DNA of 64,000 nucleotides, from NCBI GenBank assembly GCA_904066235.2, contig CAJFCV020000003.1:682001-746000 (forward strand), read 5' to 3'. A program made the position numbers and the translations under genes. The notes beneath the pieces were generated by a model that was given only the letters and a program-made list of their open reading frames with translations, did no database searches and was not told where the DNA came from. Positions 52,894 to 63,400 of the stretch are shown in pieces; the first letter of the stretch is position 1, and each line of letters starts with the position of its first letter. This DNA is from Bursaphelenchus xylophilus. Lineage: Eukaryota > Nematoda > Chromadorea > Rhabditida > Aphelenchoididae.

Positions 52894-53022
52894 CCAAAAT
52901 TTGGTGCTTTATCCGAGCAGAAAACGGGAAATCTAGATATCAAATCGAACTGGGCAGCCTGCTCTTGGTAAGAATTCCCTTTTTGGACTAATTCCATCTT
53001 GTCTTCATTCAAAAAATGTATA

Positions 53023-53303
53023 AGGCGCGTGCGTTCTACTTCTCTTCGGACTTCCTCGCAGAAAACCCGCATTTCTTGTCTGTGGGCCCGCTAGACAAGA
53101 AACGCGCAATTCTTGTCTAAAATTGCGTAACATTGCGCAATATTGCGCAATTTTCTGCTCTCTCCCCGTGAAGATTTTTTTCTTTTTTTCTCTGCTCAGC
53201 CAAGAATTGCGCATTTCTTGTCTAGCGGGCCCACAGACAAGAAATGCGGGTTTTCTGCGAGGAAGTCCGAAGAGAAGTAGAACGCACGCGCCTTATATCT
53301 TGA
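53023..53303. repeat. 281-bp near-perfect palindrome
   Basis: Arms of about 110 bp, including AAGTAGAACGCACGCGCC at the right outer end, its inverse at the left, and GGGCCCACAGACAAGAAATG. The centre carries TTGCGCAATATTGCGCAA. Confidence 0.75.
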
Positions 53304-53567
53304 AGATTGGCGAAAACCAAAAAAAAATTCTTCTCGAGCAGGAATATAAAATGGGTCAACTGTTCCCCCTAAAAGCTAAGTCGGCATCGAAGGCTCAACA
53401 CCGAATTCCGGAATTTGGTGCACACTTTAAAAATTTTGGAATTGGGTGCCGATTTAAAATCGGGGTCTTAAGTCGACGTCAATTTTTCGATTTGGGCGTC
53501 GACTTCTTTGTGCACCGAAAATTTGGGGAATCTTTATATATATGTAACTAGAATAACGCAACAATAA
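53304..53567. other. No gene recognised
   Basis: 3' flank of the DUF1647 gene. Sequences like GGTGCACACTTTAAAAATTTTGG partly mirror 52470-52560, suggesting an older repeat around the palindromes. Confidence 0.35.
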
Positions 53568-55756
53568 TTAACAAGTAAGGCTGAACGAGTCGTTTCCAAA
53601 GTCACATCGAATCACCGAAAATGTCTTTCCGAGCCGAATAAACCGTCTATCCCTGGCCTTCTTCACTTTCTTAACGAAGTCCGGCCCGCTTCCCCATTCG
53701 TCGACAAGCTCAAGCGCCTGCGCTCCTCTGCGTATAGGGTCGAACAAGTAGCTAAGGTGAATAAAATTCCAGACATTCTGATCGAATCGATGACAGTTCT
53801 CGCCCAACCTGTTATTAATCCAATCCGTAGTGGAGCTTAAATAACAGTACGGTGACGCTGCCGGCGGTGATATGCAGTCCTCAGTCAGAGCGCACAACAT
53901 GAACCATTTGATTGCGCGTCGAGTGAAAGGCGAGTCGGACACGAACAGAAGACTTTGATATTCTTTTGCAAGCACTATTTGATGAGGTAGTGGAAGATAG
54001 TCGTACATCCCTAAACATTCATTTGTGTTAGTTAACGGATTGAACTGCCCGCAATTCATATTCAGTTAGTCTGTCGGAAAAATGATAAGTGCAATGCTGG
54101 TGAACCCATGGCGTCGTTGAAGTGAAAAGTAATTTTATTCTACCGCGACGCAATTCATGTTCTTGGCAGTGATGCGAGTTTCGATGCAACAGAGTGCTCA
54201 TTATTTTCCCGACAGACTGATAGGCGGGCCAAAAGTCTTGAAACCTCTGCATAGTGCGCTATCATGCGAAAAACTTGTCACGCATCAGCAGCGTAGCCAA
54301 AGCAATGTGCCCTTTCATGGGTTCCGAGAAAAGCCCTAACGTTGCCCAGGGGCGTAGCTGACGAACACCTTGATCCTCCCGGCCCCCTCCATTACCATTT
54401 TTTTCCTTCGACCCCGGCCTCGGGGTACCCTCCCTCTCTCCTTAGCTCCGCCCCTAACGTTGCGCATACACATGTGTTCCTTTTCGCATGGTGCATTTTG
54501 AATTTTTCCCACGCTTGTCGCCGACGCATAGTGGAGTTTCCCTTTGCACACCATGCGAACTCCAAAAAAATGCCGTTTGGACTGTGCAGACCAGCGGCAT
54601 TTCACCGCAAAAACCAAAAAAATATTAATTGCACGGTGCAAAATGGAGGATCTTGTGCACCATGCGGGGCGCGACAAATCTCCATGAGCTTTGTGCAAAT
54701 TCTAATACGCCTTTTTCATTGCTTTACCTTCCTGTGTAACCGCATAAACACTGTGTGGAGCGGCGTTGTAGTTCATGAATGGCGGTGATCGCCCGGCTTT
54801 CACTGCTTCTGGTATAATTTTATGGGCGTCATTCTTAAGTCGGACGCTACTGTCGTAGTAGAAAAAGTTCTTCTCCGTTTGCAAAACCTCCGCGATGATC
54901 GCTTTGAAGGCGTAGTTTCTGAGGTTTCGGAAGTGCTCGGGATATTGTTCGAAGACGAAGAACCGGTATTCAACGTTGCACCAGGATTTCACTTCCTCAA
55001 TCTAAAAATCAAAAGCTATGAAAGTTATGAAATATCGCTGCGACGTATGCCTTTTTGAACTGCGTCGTCGCGGTTTTGCTGAAGACTTTGCACTGTGCAA
55101 TTTTTTGTGGTTTGCACTGTGCGAAAAATGAAAAAAGCACTGGCGGCAAGCGTGGGGAAAAGTTCAACATGCACTGTACAAAAGCGAGGAAATTTCTATC
55201 AGTCTGTCGGGAAAATAACGGCGGATCGTCGCCCCTCGGAATCGCCCATCAGCGCTTCGCGAAATCAGTTTCGCGACAGACTGATAGTTTGGAAAACGAA
55301 TACCTGAGTGCTGTTCAGTCCGAGGTCGTAGACGATAATTCGCGGGTTCTGAATTCTTTGCCGTATATTTTTGACCAATCCGACCATTTCGCGGAAATGA
55401 TCCTCCGAGCATCCACTAACAAACACCGGTTGCCAGTCCTCGTTGATTTCTTCAATAGCGTTCGGAGCTGTTCTGCTTTCTGCTTCAGTGAGGTCGAATC
55501 TCTTCAAATATCGATAATGGTCGCATGGGAAGGGCCGACCAAATTTTCGGCGTAAATTCTCGTCCACTCCGGGGAAACAGAACTGAAAAATCGACCAAAA
55601 GATGCCGTTATGAAAAAGCTGCGCTCTTACGTTTTCGCCATTACATTCGCACTCAGCCGGATACGAATCTTCAGCGTATTTGCGTATCACATGGAGCACA
55701 ATTAGCAGTGGGATGGTGGCGAGGACCCCGCATCCCAGCTTGATGTAATGCCGCAT
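53568..55756 (-). CDS. DUF1647-family glycosyltransferase-like protein
   Basis: Exons 55756-55631, 55582-55304, 55001-54728, 54010-53568; 373 residues in phase. The start at MRHYIKLGCG is followed by an anchor (VLATIPLLIVLHVI). Then WQPVFVSGCSEDHFREMV, PRIIVYDLGLNSTQ, VEYRFFVFEQYPEHFRNLRNYAFKAIIAEVL, NFFYYDSSVRL, MYDYLPLP, IKWFMLCALTEDCISPP and a C-terminal CHRFDQNVWNFIHLSYLFD. This is the layout of the nematode DUF1647 proteins, whose YDLG...YP...WKxxII...DxSVR pattern resembles a GT-A donor-binding fold. The YYDSSVR segment is the likely donor or metal site. Enzyme activity is not established. The 48-nt first intron and in-phase joins support the model. Confidence 0.82.
54066..54222. repeat. 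TCTGTCGGG MITE, core A
   Basis: In the last intron of the DUF1647 gene, 56 bp upstream of the final exon. Confidence 0.7.
54440..54690. repeat. CACCGTGCAAA-type dispersed repeat
   Basis: Contains GTTTCCCTTTGCACACCATGC and GCACGGTGCAAAATGGAGG. In the last intron of the DUF1647 gene; one of several related stretches in the window. Confidence 0.4.
55197..55286. repeat. Short TCTGTCGGG MITE (90 bp), core C
   Basis: In a DUF1647 intron; perfect left end; most of the core is deleted and the right arm is reduced to CGCGACAGACTGATA. Confidence 0.7.
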
Positions 55757-55936
55757 TCGAAAAGTTTGGAAAAAATTCAAAAGATCGGAGTTCTGGATTT
55801 TAAAATAGCATATTTAATTTAACTCCGCAATCATTTGCGATTATTACGATAAGATGGAGAGATGCCGCGGGGAACTGGATTGCGCGGCGGAGTTTTAGCT
55901 TGTTAAATTTGAGCGCAAATCCGGAATTACATGCTA

Positions 55937-56094
55937 TATCGGTCTGTTGGGGAAATAATGAGCGCTTTGTCGCATCGAAAACCGCATTGTCGCCTAGAAA
56001 ACAAATTACGTAGCGGCAAAATCAAATTGCTTTACACTTCAACGAAGCGATTGGCATAGCGACATTGTGCTCTTTATTTTCCCGACAGACTGAT
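55937..56094. repeat. TCTGTCGGG MITE, core A
   Basis: Upstream of the DUF1647 gene; left TATCGGTCTGTTGGGGAAATAA. Confidence 0.7.
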
Positions 56095-56189
56095 ATCCTT
56101 TGAAAAAAAAGATTTGTCGCTGCCAAAAATGGGAATCGCCGCAATGTAGGGCAAAAATCCAAAACCGCACTGTGCAAATTGCTCAAAAC

Positions 56190-56256
56190 TCACTTCCTCG
56201 ACGTCGATGCGATTTTCGGTGCTACAGAGTGCTCATTATTTTCCCGACAGACTGAT
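56190..56256. repeat. TCTGTCGGG MITE right half, core A
   Basis: GATGCGATTTTCGGTGCTAC...CCGACAGACTGATA without a left half; about 100 bp from the previous copy. Confidence 0.6.
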
Positions 56257-56412
56257 ATTCCAAAAGATGAGACGTTAAAATCAAAGGGGTGAACCTTGAG
56301 CAGTCTCTCGGTAAGCAAAATCTCCTTTGCACGATAGACAAACGACCGGCAAATTTTCCCTTAAAAACAATCATCCGAGTTGCTCAATTTCTAATGCTTT
56401 ATTTGTACTACA

Positions 56413-56858
56413 ACTCCACAAATGGAGGAAACGTTTCGCGGTTTCGTATCAAGTTTTGGCTGGAACATTGTTGACTCTTCAACACTTCGTAAGATGCTGT
56501 AATGTTTTGCTCTTCAATACCATACTGGGCACAGGGGTAGGGCGTGCCATTTGAATCGCAGGGAGTGGTTTTGGCCAGCGACTGAAATTATGAATTTTTC
56601 TGCGACGGTGGTATGTAAAACCTCTGTACAACAAATTGCAAATGACCAAAAAATTAATCCTTTGAAGAGGGGTTCTGTTGTGCCAAATGTCATTTTTTCA
56701 TGAATTAAAAAAAAAATTTCTCCCGCCAATGGACGAAATGTCGCCATTAACAAAGCAAATAAAATGAGTCCCAAAAAAATTTTCCACCGAAAGATCCCCG
56801 AAAAAGTTTTTATAACATTTTGTTTGATTTCAGTCGATACAAAGAAGGGAATCGTCAA
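56413..56858 (-). CDS. Possible small membrane-anchored protein or truncated gene
   Basis: Candidate exons 56858-56622 and 56581-56413 separated by a 40-nt intron (GTTTTAC...ATTTCAG). The first contains FRWKIFLGLILFALLMATFRPL, a good signal anchor, but no ATG at its head. The second encodes SLAKTTPCDSNGTPYPCAQY and ITASYEVLKSQQCSSQNLIR, with four cysteines and an N-glycosylation site, then stops. Composition fits the lumenal stem of a Golgi enzyme. It is not recognised as a family and may be the 5' remnant of a lost gene. Confidence 0.25.
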
Positions 56859-56884
56859 AAAAGAAGCAGTCAGGAAACACGTCG

Positions 56885-57548
56885 CACGTCAAATTGAGAG
56901 TCCAGTGACCGTAATAGATTATTCGCTATAGGGTTTTTTACATTTCATCTTGTACTCTCTCGCCCCCAAAATTCCTCATTTCTTCGCAGACAAAGAGTTT
57001 TTTTGCGTCTTTTTTTAGCGAATTGCCAATCCATTCACCTGACAGTTTTAGCGGGTGCCTGGCTGAATATGAACTGACTGAATATGAAGGACTAAATATG
57101 AAGGACTGAATATGAAAAGGACTGAATACGAACTGTGGTGCTGACTGAATATGAAATTCGGCAAATTTGGACTATTTCAAGGGCTATATAGTACCAAGTG
57201 CTATAAATGTGTTTTTGGGCTGCACTAAGCACCAAACCAGCACCATTACCGGCCAAATGTTCATCTCGTACTAAATAGTACCAGGTACTATTTAGCAACA
57301 TGTGTTAAAAATGTTTTTTTAAGCAGTACTAGACACCAAAACAACACCATTAACGTGTAAAGGTGTTATAAGTCGAAAATTCAAAAAGAGTCCTTAATCG
57401 GGACCGAGGTAGCAACAGTAACATAAACCCGGTTTTCATTTTCAGTCAGTTCATATTCGGTCCTTCATATTCAGTCAGCACCCCAGTTCATATTCAGTCA
57501 GTTCATATTCAGTCTCCCTTCGGTTTTGGCTTATCTCAGTTTGACGTG
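56885..57548. repeat. Second copy of CACRTCAAA element, split by GAATATGAA insert
   Basis: Outer parts (56885-57050 and 57515-57548) match 4247-4457, including TACTCTCTCGCCCC and GTCTTTTTTTAGCGA. The insert, about 57055-57515, has tandem CTGACTGAATATGAA at the left and the inverse TTCATATTCAGTCAG at the right, with TACTATATAGTACC-type palindromes between. Confidence 0.65.
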
Positions 57549-57559
57549 CCTAGGGTCCC

Positions 57560-57850
57560 TTCTACGGGGGTTCATTAGGGTTAAATCCCCACATCTCTGG
57601 GTTAAATCCTCTCCATACGGGTTAGACCCCGGCTCAGCCCTGTGGTGGAACGCAGACGTAGATCGGTAGTAGGGGCGCTCGGACCACCGCTCTAAGAATA
57701 GACACACACAGGTTTTGGAATAAGATTTATTGAGAAGACCACACCGAGTAAGAGAAAATGAGATTATGTTCTATAATTGGTGACGAGACGTTGCTTTTAT
57801 ATGAGGTGGTTTATGCAAATTTGCTTGGGAATTATGGAGACCTTTCAGGC
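57560..57850 (-). repeat. Solo-LTR-like sequence
   Basis: On the minus strand: AGCAAATTTGCATAAACCAC, TATATAAAAGC (57793-57802), then CAATAAATCTTATTCC, the same layout as 14285-14640 and 33107-33545. It overlaps or abuts the 3' end of the GT31 gene, whose stop (57832-57834) may lie within it. Confidence 0.4.
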
Positions 57851-58980
57851 TTCACAACACTTACATTATAACCCAAATTAAGGGAGTCAAGCAAAGCTAC
57901 GCCGGTGTTTTGCCGAATCAATCCTGTGTATAACACATCCTCCAAGGAGATGAACTCCACCGTTGCTGTTGCAGCCAATAATCGTTTAATTGCTGCTTGC
58001 GTCACGACGTAAGTGCAGCCTTGGCAAAAGCGAGGGTAGAATTTGTGGGGATACGTTGTTTTTGGCATGTAGCTAAGTCCATAAAGATCATTGGTATGTT
58101 ATCTTACTACTTCTGCATCCTACTCCGTTTCGGCCGGCTCTTCCGATAGACAGAGCAGAACATAAACTCATTATTGGCTTTAAGATACGAATTGTAAAAT
58201 TTTCCGATGAAATAGTTGAGCCGTTTGAGGTCTAAAACCGTGTCGTCGTCAGTCTTCACCAAGTACTTGGCTTTCGGACAAAAGTAATTGGCAAAGGAAT
58301 ATGCCGCGTGCACTTTTAAAGGGAGCAGATCGTACCTAAAACTTGAACATAACCGCGTCAAAGAACTCACTTATCCTCGGCATTGTATATGACGATATCT
58401 TTGTGCTTTCGAACCTCCTCTTGGATTCGGTCCGTCTCGAGTTCCAAAGACGTAAGGCCGAGAAGAAATTTAGTGGAGAAGTTGCGCGGATTGTTCTAAA
58501 AAAACTACCACAGTTTATCAGCAGACCTGCGAGTCATTATGCTTGCAAAAAAACCAAATTATTTTCCACTGATAATCCAGTTTGGTCTTACGGGAATTTG
58601 TTGTAGCTCCACTTTTTTGATCTTAAACCTACAGCGTCATACAGCCAGCTGTCGCGAATCATCTGCCTTCTTCCAAAATTTCCCGGCTTGGAAAGGACGA
58701 GAACGACAACATCCGATCCTTGGCAAACCGAACCACCGGTTTCAGTGAAGCGATATGTGAAGGAAATATTCTTGAAGATTGCAGTGAAATCGACCGATAG
58801 AAGGGGCCGAACGGCTATGTAGAGACTGATCATCAAAAAAACTAAAAAACAAAAGTATGTTGATTTGGCTATGGGCTTACACGCTAGCATAGGGAAATAC
58901 CGTTTCTTCATCTGTAGATCGATTTTGCTCATCTTTAGTGCCTTTTGAAAGCGACCGTAGCTCAAGTCCCATTTCTTCAT
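57832..58980 (-). CDS. Beta-1,3-hexosyltransferase (GT31, Galactosyl_T family)
   Basis: Exons 58980-58633, 58495-58371, 58335-58108, 58072-57832; 313 residues in phase. Cytoplasmic head MKKWDLSYGRFQKALKM, anchor TYFCFLVFLMISLYIAV, then VVVLVLSKPGNFGRRQMIRDSW (family: RRxAIRxTW), FSTKFLLGLTSLELETDRIQEE with YNAEDKYDLLPLKV (family: DxYxNLTLKT), KYLVKTDDDTVLDLKRLNYFI with the metal-binding DDD, YYMPKTTYPHKFYPRFCQGCTYVVT, and ISLEDVLYTGLIRQNTGV (family: EDVYVG). The usual product is a Golgi beta-1,3-galactosyl- or GlcNAc-transferase. Within exon 1, 58848-58810 fits a 39-nt intron (GTAAGC...TTTTTTAG), multiple of three, open either way; it would shorten the anchor region. The C-terminus may be altered by the LTR-like sequence. 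Confidence 0.88.
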
Positions 58981-59126
58981 TTGGCGAAACTCGGTTTACC
59001 GCTGAACCCTTCGCTCCGATGGTTGGATTCGAAGGCACAACAAATTGATTCTGTTGTGCCGTTCGCTGCGAGGAGACAAGTGTCGCCGCTTTTTCGTTAA
59101 GCTCTAGATTATTTTGATTTCAGCAA
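58981..59126. promoter_or_regulatory. Upstream region of GT31 gene
   Basis: Short non-coding stretch before the start codon, bounded on the far side by repeat sequence from about 59127. No specific motif recognised. Confidence 0.25.
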
Positions 59127-59690
59127 GTGGAAAGCAAGGCGGATTCAAGATATCAAGATATGTTTAGCACGCCGAAAACTTTAAGACTTAAGATAAAAAC
59201 CACGGCGAGATTAAATTTTGGTTTCCTTCGAAAGAGACCCCGAGTTGAAAGAGACCCCGGAATCGGGGGTCTCTTTCGATGTTTGCCCGAAATGGCCGAA
59301 AAGGTCAAAAGTAGGGTAATCGATGGCGTAGATTCCAAAAATCATATTCGTTTTTTCCGATTCTTACTTTTTTGCTTAGGTAGTAATGTTAAAAAGTAAT
59401 TTTTTGAAAATTTTCTAAAAATAGTCGATTTAGGGGTTTTCGAGGTTGCTGATTTCGAAAATCATGTTAGCTTTCCTCTTTATAGTACTATCTGGTACTA
59501 TACAGTACGAGGTGAAAATATGGCTGTTGGCGTTAATGGTATTGTTTTGATGCTTGGTACTCCTCAAAAACACGTTTTAAATAATTGGTACTGTTTAGTA
59601 CTGTTGTACTATGTCGTACAAGGTAAAAATCTGGCCTTTAGGCGTTAGTGGTGTTGTTCTGTTGCTTAGTACTCCTATTTTCACTTTGTT
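59127..59690. repeat. Dispersed repeat related to interior of the 49584-50651 element
   Basis: Includes GAAAGAGACCCCG tandem units with an inverted copy (GGGGGTCTCTTTC) at 59230-59282. From about 59310 on it matches 49700-50030 (CGATTTAGGGGTTTTCGAG, ACGTTTTAAA, TACTATA palindromes). Confidence 0.6.
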
Positions 59691-60452
59691 AGAATAATTT
59701 TTGAGAATACTCCTAACTCGCGCTTTACAGAAATGGCCAAGAGCCGAAATACGACAGTTTTTTGTAAATTTTGGCATGAAAAGTTCCAAATTTGCCATCA
59801 AACAATATGCGAAATTTTGATGGGAAGACAGAAAAAATATTTGCCTCAGTTAGTAACCGGAGACAAACAATAAATCAAGCTTTAACAACGATCAAAGCCA
59901 TCTGAATGATCAATTTTTATGTTGTTTTATGGCCACGCCAGAATGTAAAAAAACTGGCCAAGGACACGCTAGAACAGCTGAGGTGAAAGCTCCTAGTCGC
60001 TAGACGCCGCATTTTCAGATTAACACTCGCTTCAACCAATGAGACCCGACCTGAGGCAACAACGTTTCGCTGAATACAAAAAATGGAAAAATTGGCCCGA
60101 TGACTAAATTCGTTTTCACTGATGGTATAATAATTAAATAAACTTTAATGTAAAATTTTTTGTTTTGATGAAGATTGTCGACCCAAGAAAACGGCGGAGT
60201 CATACTTTTAGAACTAATAAAGTATAGATATGAATTAATTTGCCGTTTTCTGTGGTTACCCTGTGTAGACTTCATCTCCGAATCCCAAACGCAGGGAGTC
60301 TCGACATGTTTTGCGGAGATATTCAGAAGGCTTGCTTCATTAAAAAAGATAAAATCAGGATATTGAAAGATTAGATGTCGTTAAATTCAAAAAACGACCT
60401 GAGGATCTAATTGGAAGATATTTGTAGACGACTTCTGCGCAATTTTAAGGGA
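59691..60452. other. No gene recognised; upstream of OAC gene
   Basis: No exon or known repeat. AT-rich. The last part should contain the promoter of the OAC gene starting at 60453. Confidence 0.4.
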
Positions 60453-63400
60453 ATGGAGCTGGATATTCAAGGACTTAGATGTGTTGCTGTCATTTACGTT
60501 GTCTTGTTTCATTTATGGCCAAGGACCTTTAAAAATGGTTATCTCGGAGTTGACATGTAGGTTTTGCACTTAAAATAAATAGCCATACATGATCGCCTGG
60601 CATGTGTGCCAGATTTAAAGAAAATCTGAACACTTCTGATGTCTAACACAAAGGATTTATTTTGCAGATTCTTTGTCATCTCTGGCTACCTGATGCATCA
60701 CATCCTCAGCTCAAAAGAGTTCTCGTCGCATGCAGTCGCGAAATTTTACTTCCGCCGCATCCGACGCATTGCCCCGCCGTACATTGTTCTTCTGACTTTG
60801 ACAGTTGTAGTGGCCAACGTCCTCTTTTCGACACAAGAATTCTCTAAAGTTTTGGATGAATTATTAGCGGCTGCAACCTTCACCTCCAACATTTTTAAGC
60901 TTCCCCCGCAAGGGTATTTCGCAATCAACAATGAGTACCCTTTGTTTCTGCATACATGGTCGTTGTCTGTCGAGTTTCAGTTCTACTTGATTGTCCCGTT
61001 CATCTACTTGGTGTATTGCCGGCTACGGGAAATGCAAAAGCGTGTAGCGATCGGATTTTTGGTGTGTCTGGCTGCGCTTAGCTTTGCGTATCAAGTGGCA
61101 AATGGAAGTCGTAAGTTAATCACGGTTTTCTCAGAGGTCCCAGACGTTAATGTTGTATCTTCACGTGTAGTTGTGAAGGTATGTAGTCAGCCAGATGTAG
61201 GGTAACAAATATAGATAGGTTTATTACAGAATAGTAATAACAAAACGTAGCGTAACACCAAACATTCACTGAATAATATGTATCAACCGAGATCCCTTTT
61301 CGTCTAGGCTTCGAGAAGCTTCGAATGAAACGGAATGCCAATAACGTAGTCGTAGGTTTCGTCTCGGGACTCAACAGTTAATTTAAGGCCGAATTAGCCT
61401 AATTACAACAAAACAACAACTCTATAACAAAATTCTGTTGGGAAATTATGAGTACGATTTCGCTGCATCAATTGCGCCGCTGAAGTCAAAAGAAATTTGA
61501 TTTTTCCGCGACACGATTCATTTTCTCGGCGTCGATTTTGATGCAACATATTCCCTATTATTTTCCCGAGAGACTAATATTGAGGATATTAAAATTTTAT
61601 ATAAAGTGCATGGTCGTTTTGTCGCGCCCCGTACCGTGCATAAAAACCCTCAACCTTGCACCGTGCGTTGAAATATCGCTCCGACAGAAACAATTTTTAG
61701 CTAACGATAAGTCGCAGCGTCGGTGCGAATTTCCACTGTGCAAAGGTATAGAAAGAAGTTCAAAATGCACTGTGATCCGTTGTCATTATTTTACCGAGAG
61801 GTTGGTAGGGCGTTGTGAACAGGCAATTTTTATATATTTCCAGGCAGAACTAACATCGCGCACATGAGTCTGCTCTCCCGCATCTGGCAGTTCCTTTCTG
61901 GGTTCCTGGCCAACGCGTTGAAGTCAACGGACAAAATGGAAACTTATGCGGAGTTGCCAACTGACGAGCTAGGTGCTGCTCCTTCAGCGATTAGCCGTAA
62001 AAAAGAAGACCAGTCACAAAGAATTATCAAGACTATTTTGGCGATCACACTGCTCTACCAACTCCTCTATCCGCTGACTCATTTGGTCTGGCTCAATCGA
62101 CTGATTTGCACATCCATCGCCGCCGCTTTTATTTATCTAAAGAGCGGATCATGGCTAGAACAACGCTCCCTTGTTTTTGTTGGCGACATTTCCTACTCGT
62201 TGTACTTGATCCACTGGCCAGTCATCATATTTTGGAAGTTTATAGGACTATGGGAAGTCACAGGCCCTACAGTGCAGGGTGAGTAGCCTCAAAGAGTTTG
62301 CGTAGAAAAAGATCAATTTCAGATGGGTTGATCATATTGCAAGGCTCCATGTTTCTCAGCTACCTCTTCGAAACCGGTTTTAAGAAACTCTTAGCCTCTG
62401 TGGACAGCTGGATTCGGCTTATCAATCTTCTGCTCCTTCTCAATATTCTGCTCATCTCATCCGCCGCTGTAATGTATCTGAGGGTGCCAGAGAGCAGCCG
62501 CGACAAAGTTAACGGGTCCAGCAGCGGCCTAAACATTACTGTTATGGACCAAACGTTGCAATTCTACGAGAACCGACACAAAATGAGCCTCAACCTCAGC
62601 CGTGACAAAGTAATAACCTATAATAGTCAAGTCCAACAATTTATCAATGATTTTATACACGAATGCAATTTGAAATTGAGAAGGCAGGATCACCCACCAG
62701 AGTTTTCGCACTCTCTGGTTTCTTGCCAAATCGAGGTACGTGAAGTGAATAAATGCCTGCAGTGTGACTACTACGCCTTTCCAAAAGTCCGTCGACTTTT
62801 TTCAGTTCAGACGCAGCGGCACTGTGCTCATTATTTTGCCGATAGATTGAAATGAGCGTATCGCTAAGCAAGATTTATCACATGCGTTTTGCAGGGCACC
62901 GGAACAAAAGAAATCGTAATTATCGGGAACAGTTTTGCGCGCGACCTCTTCTATGGTGTTTGGCCGCTAATGAAACACAATTTCAAGCGCCTTTCGATGT
63001 ACTGTTTATCGTGCGCAATTCCATACCTAATTAACAAGCAGACTGGTAAACGGAGACACGACTTCATCGGGCTGATAAAGCGCTGGGATAGGCCGATTGA
63101 CATCTTGATTGTCAGACATTCGTAGGTATAAGTTTTGCTTTTGTAATATCATTTATTTTTACAGATACTACCAATTCTTGCCAAACGTAAAGAACCTAGC
63201 ATGCAAAATATCTGATGTAAGTTTGACGACGCTTAAAAAATTACGCCAAACCACGTTTTAAAAATTTTGAAAACAGGCCGGGCCTAAATTTCATCAGACC
63301 GAGCTCAGGGCCTCGAGGTGCACACGGTAGCCATGTCTGTCTGTGCGAAACAAATGTGCACCTTGCACTGTGCAATTTGTTGCGTTTTGTACCATGCAAT

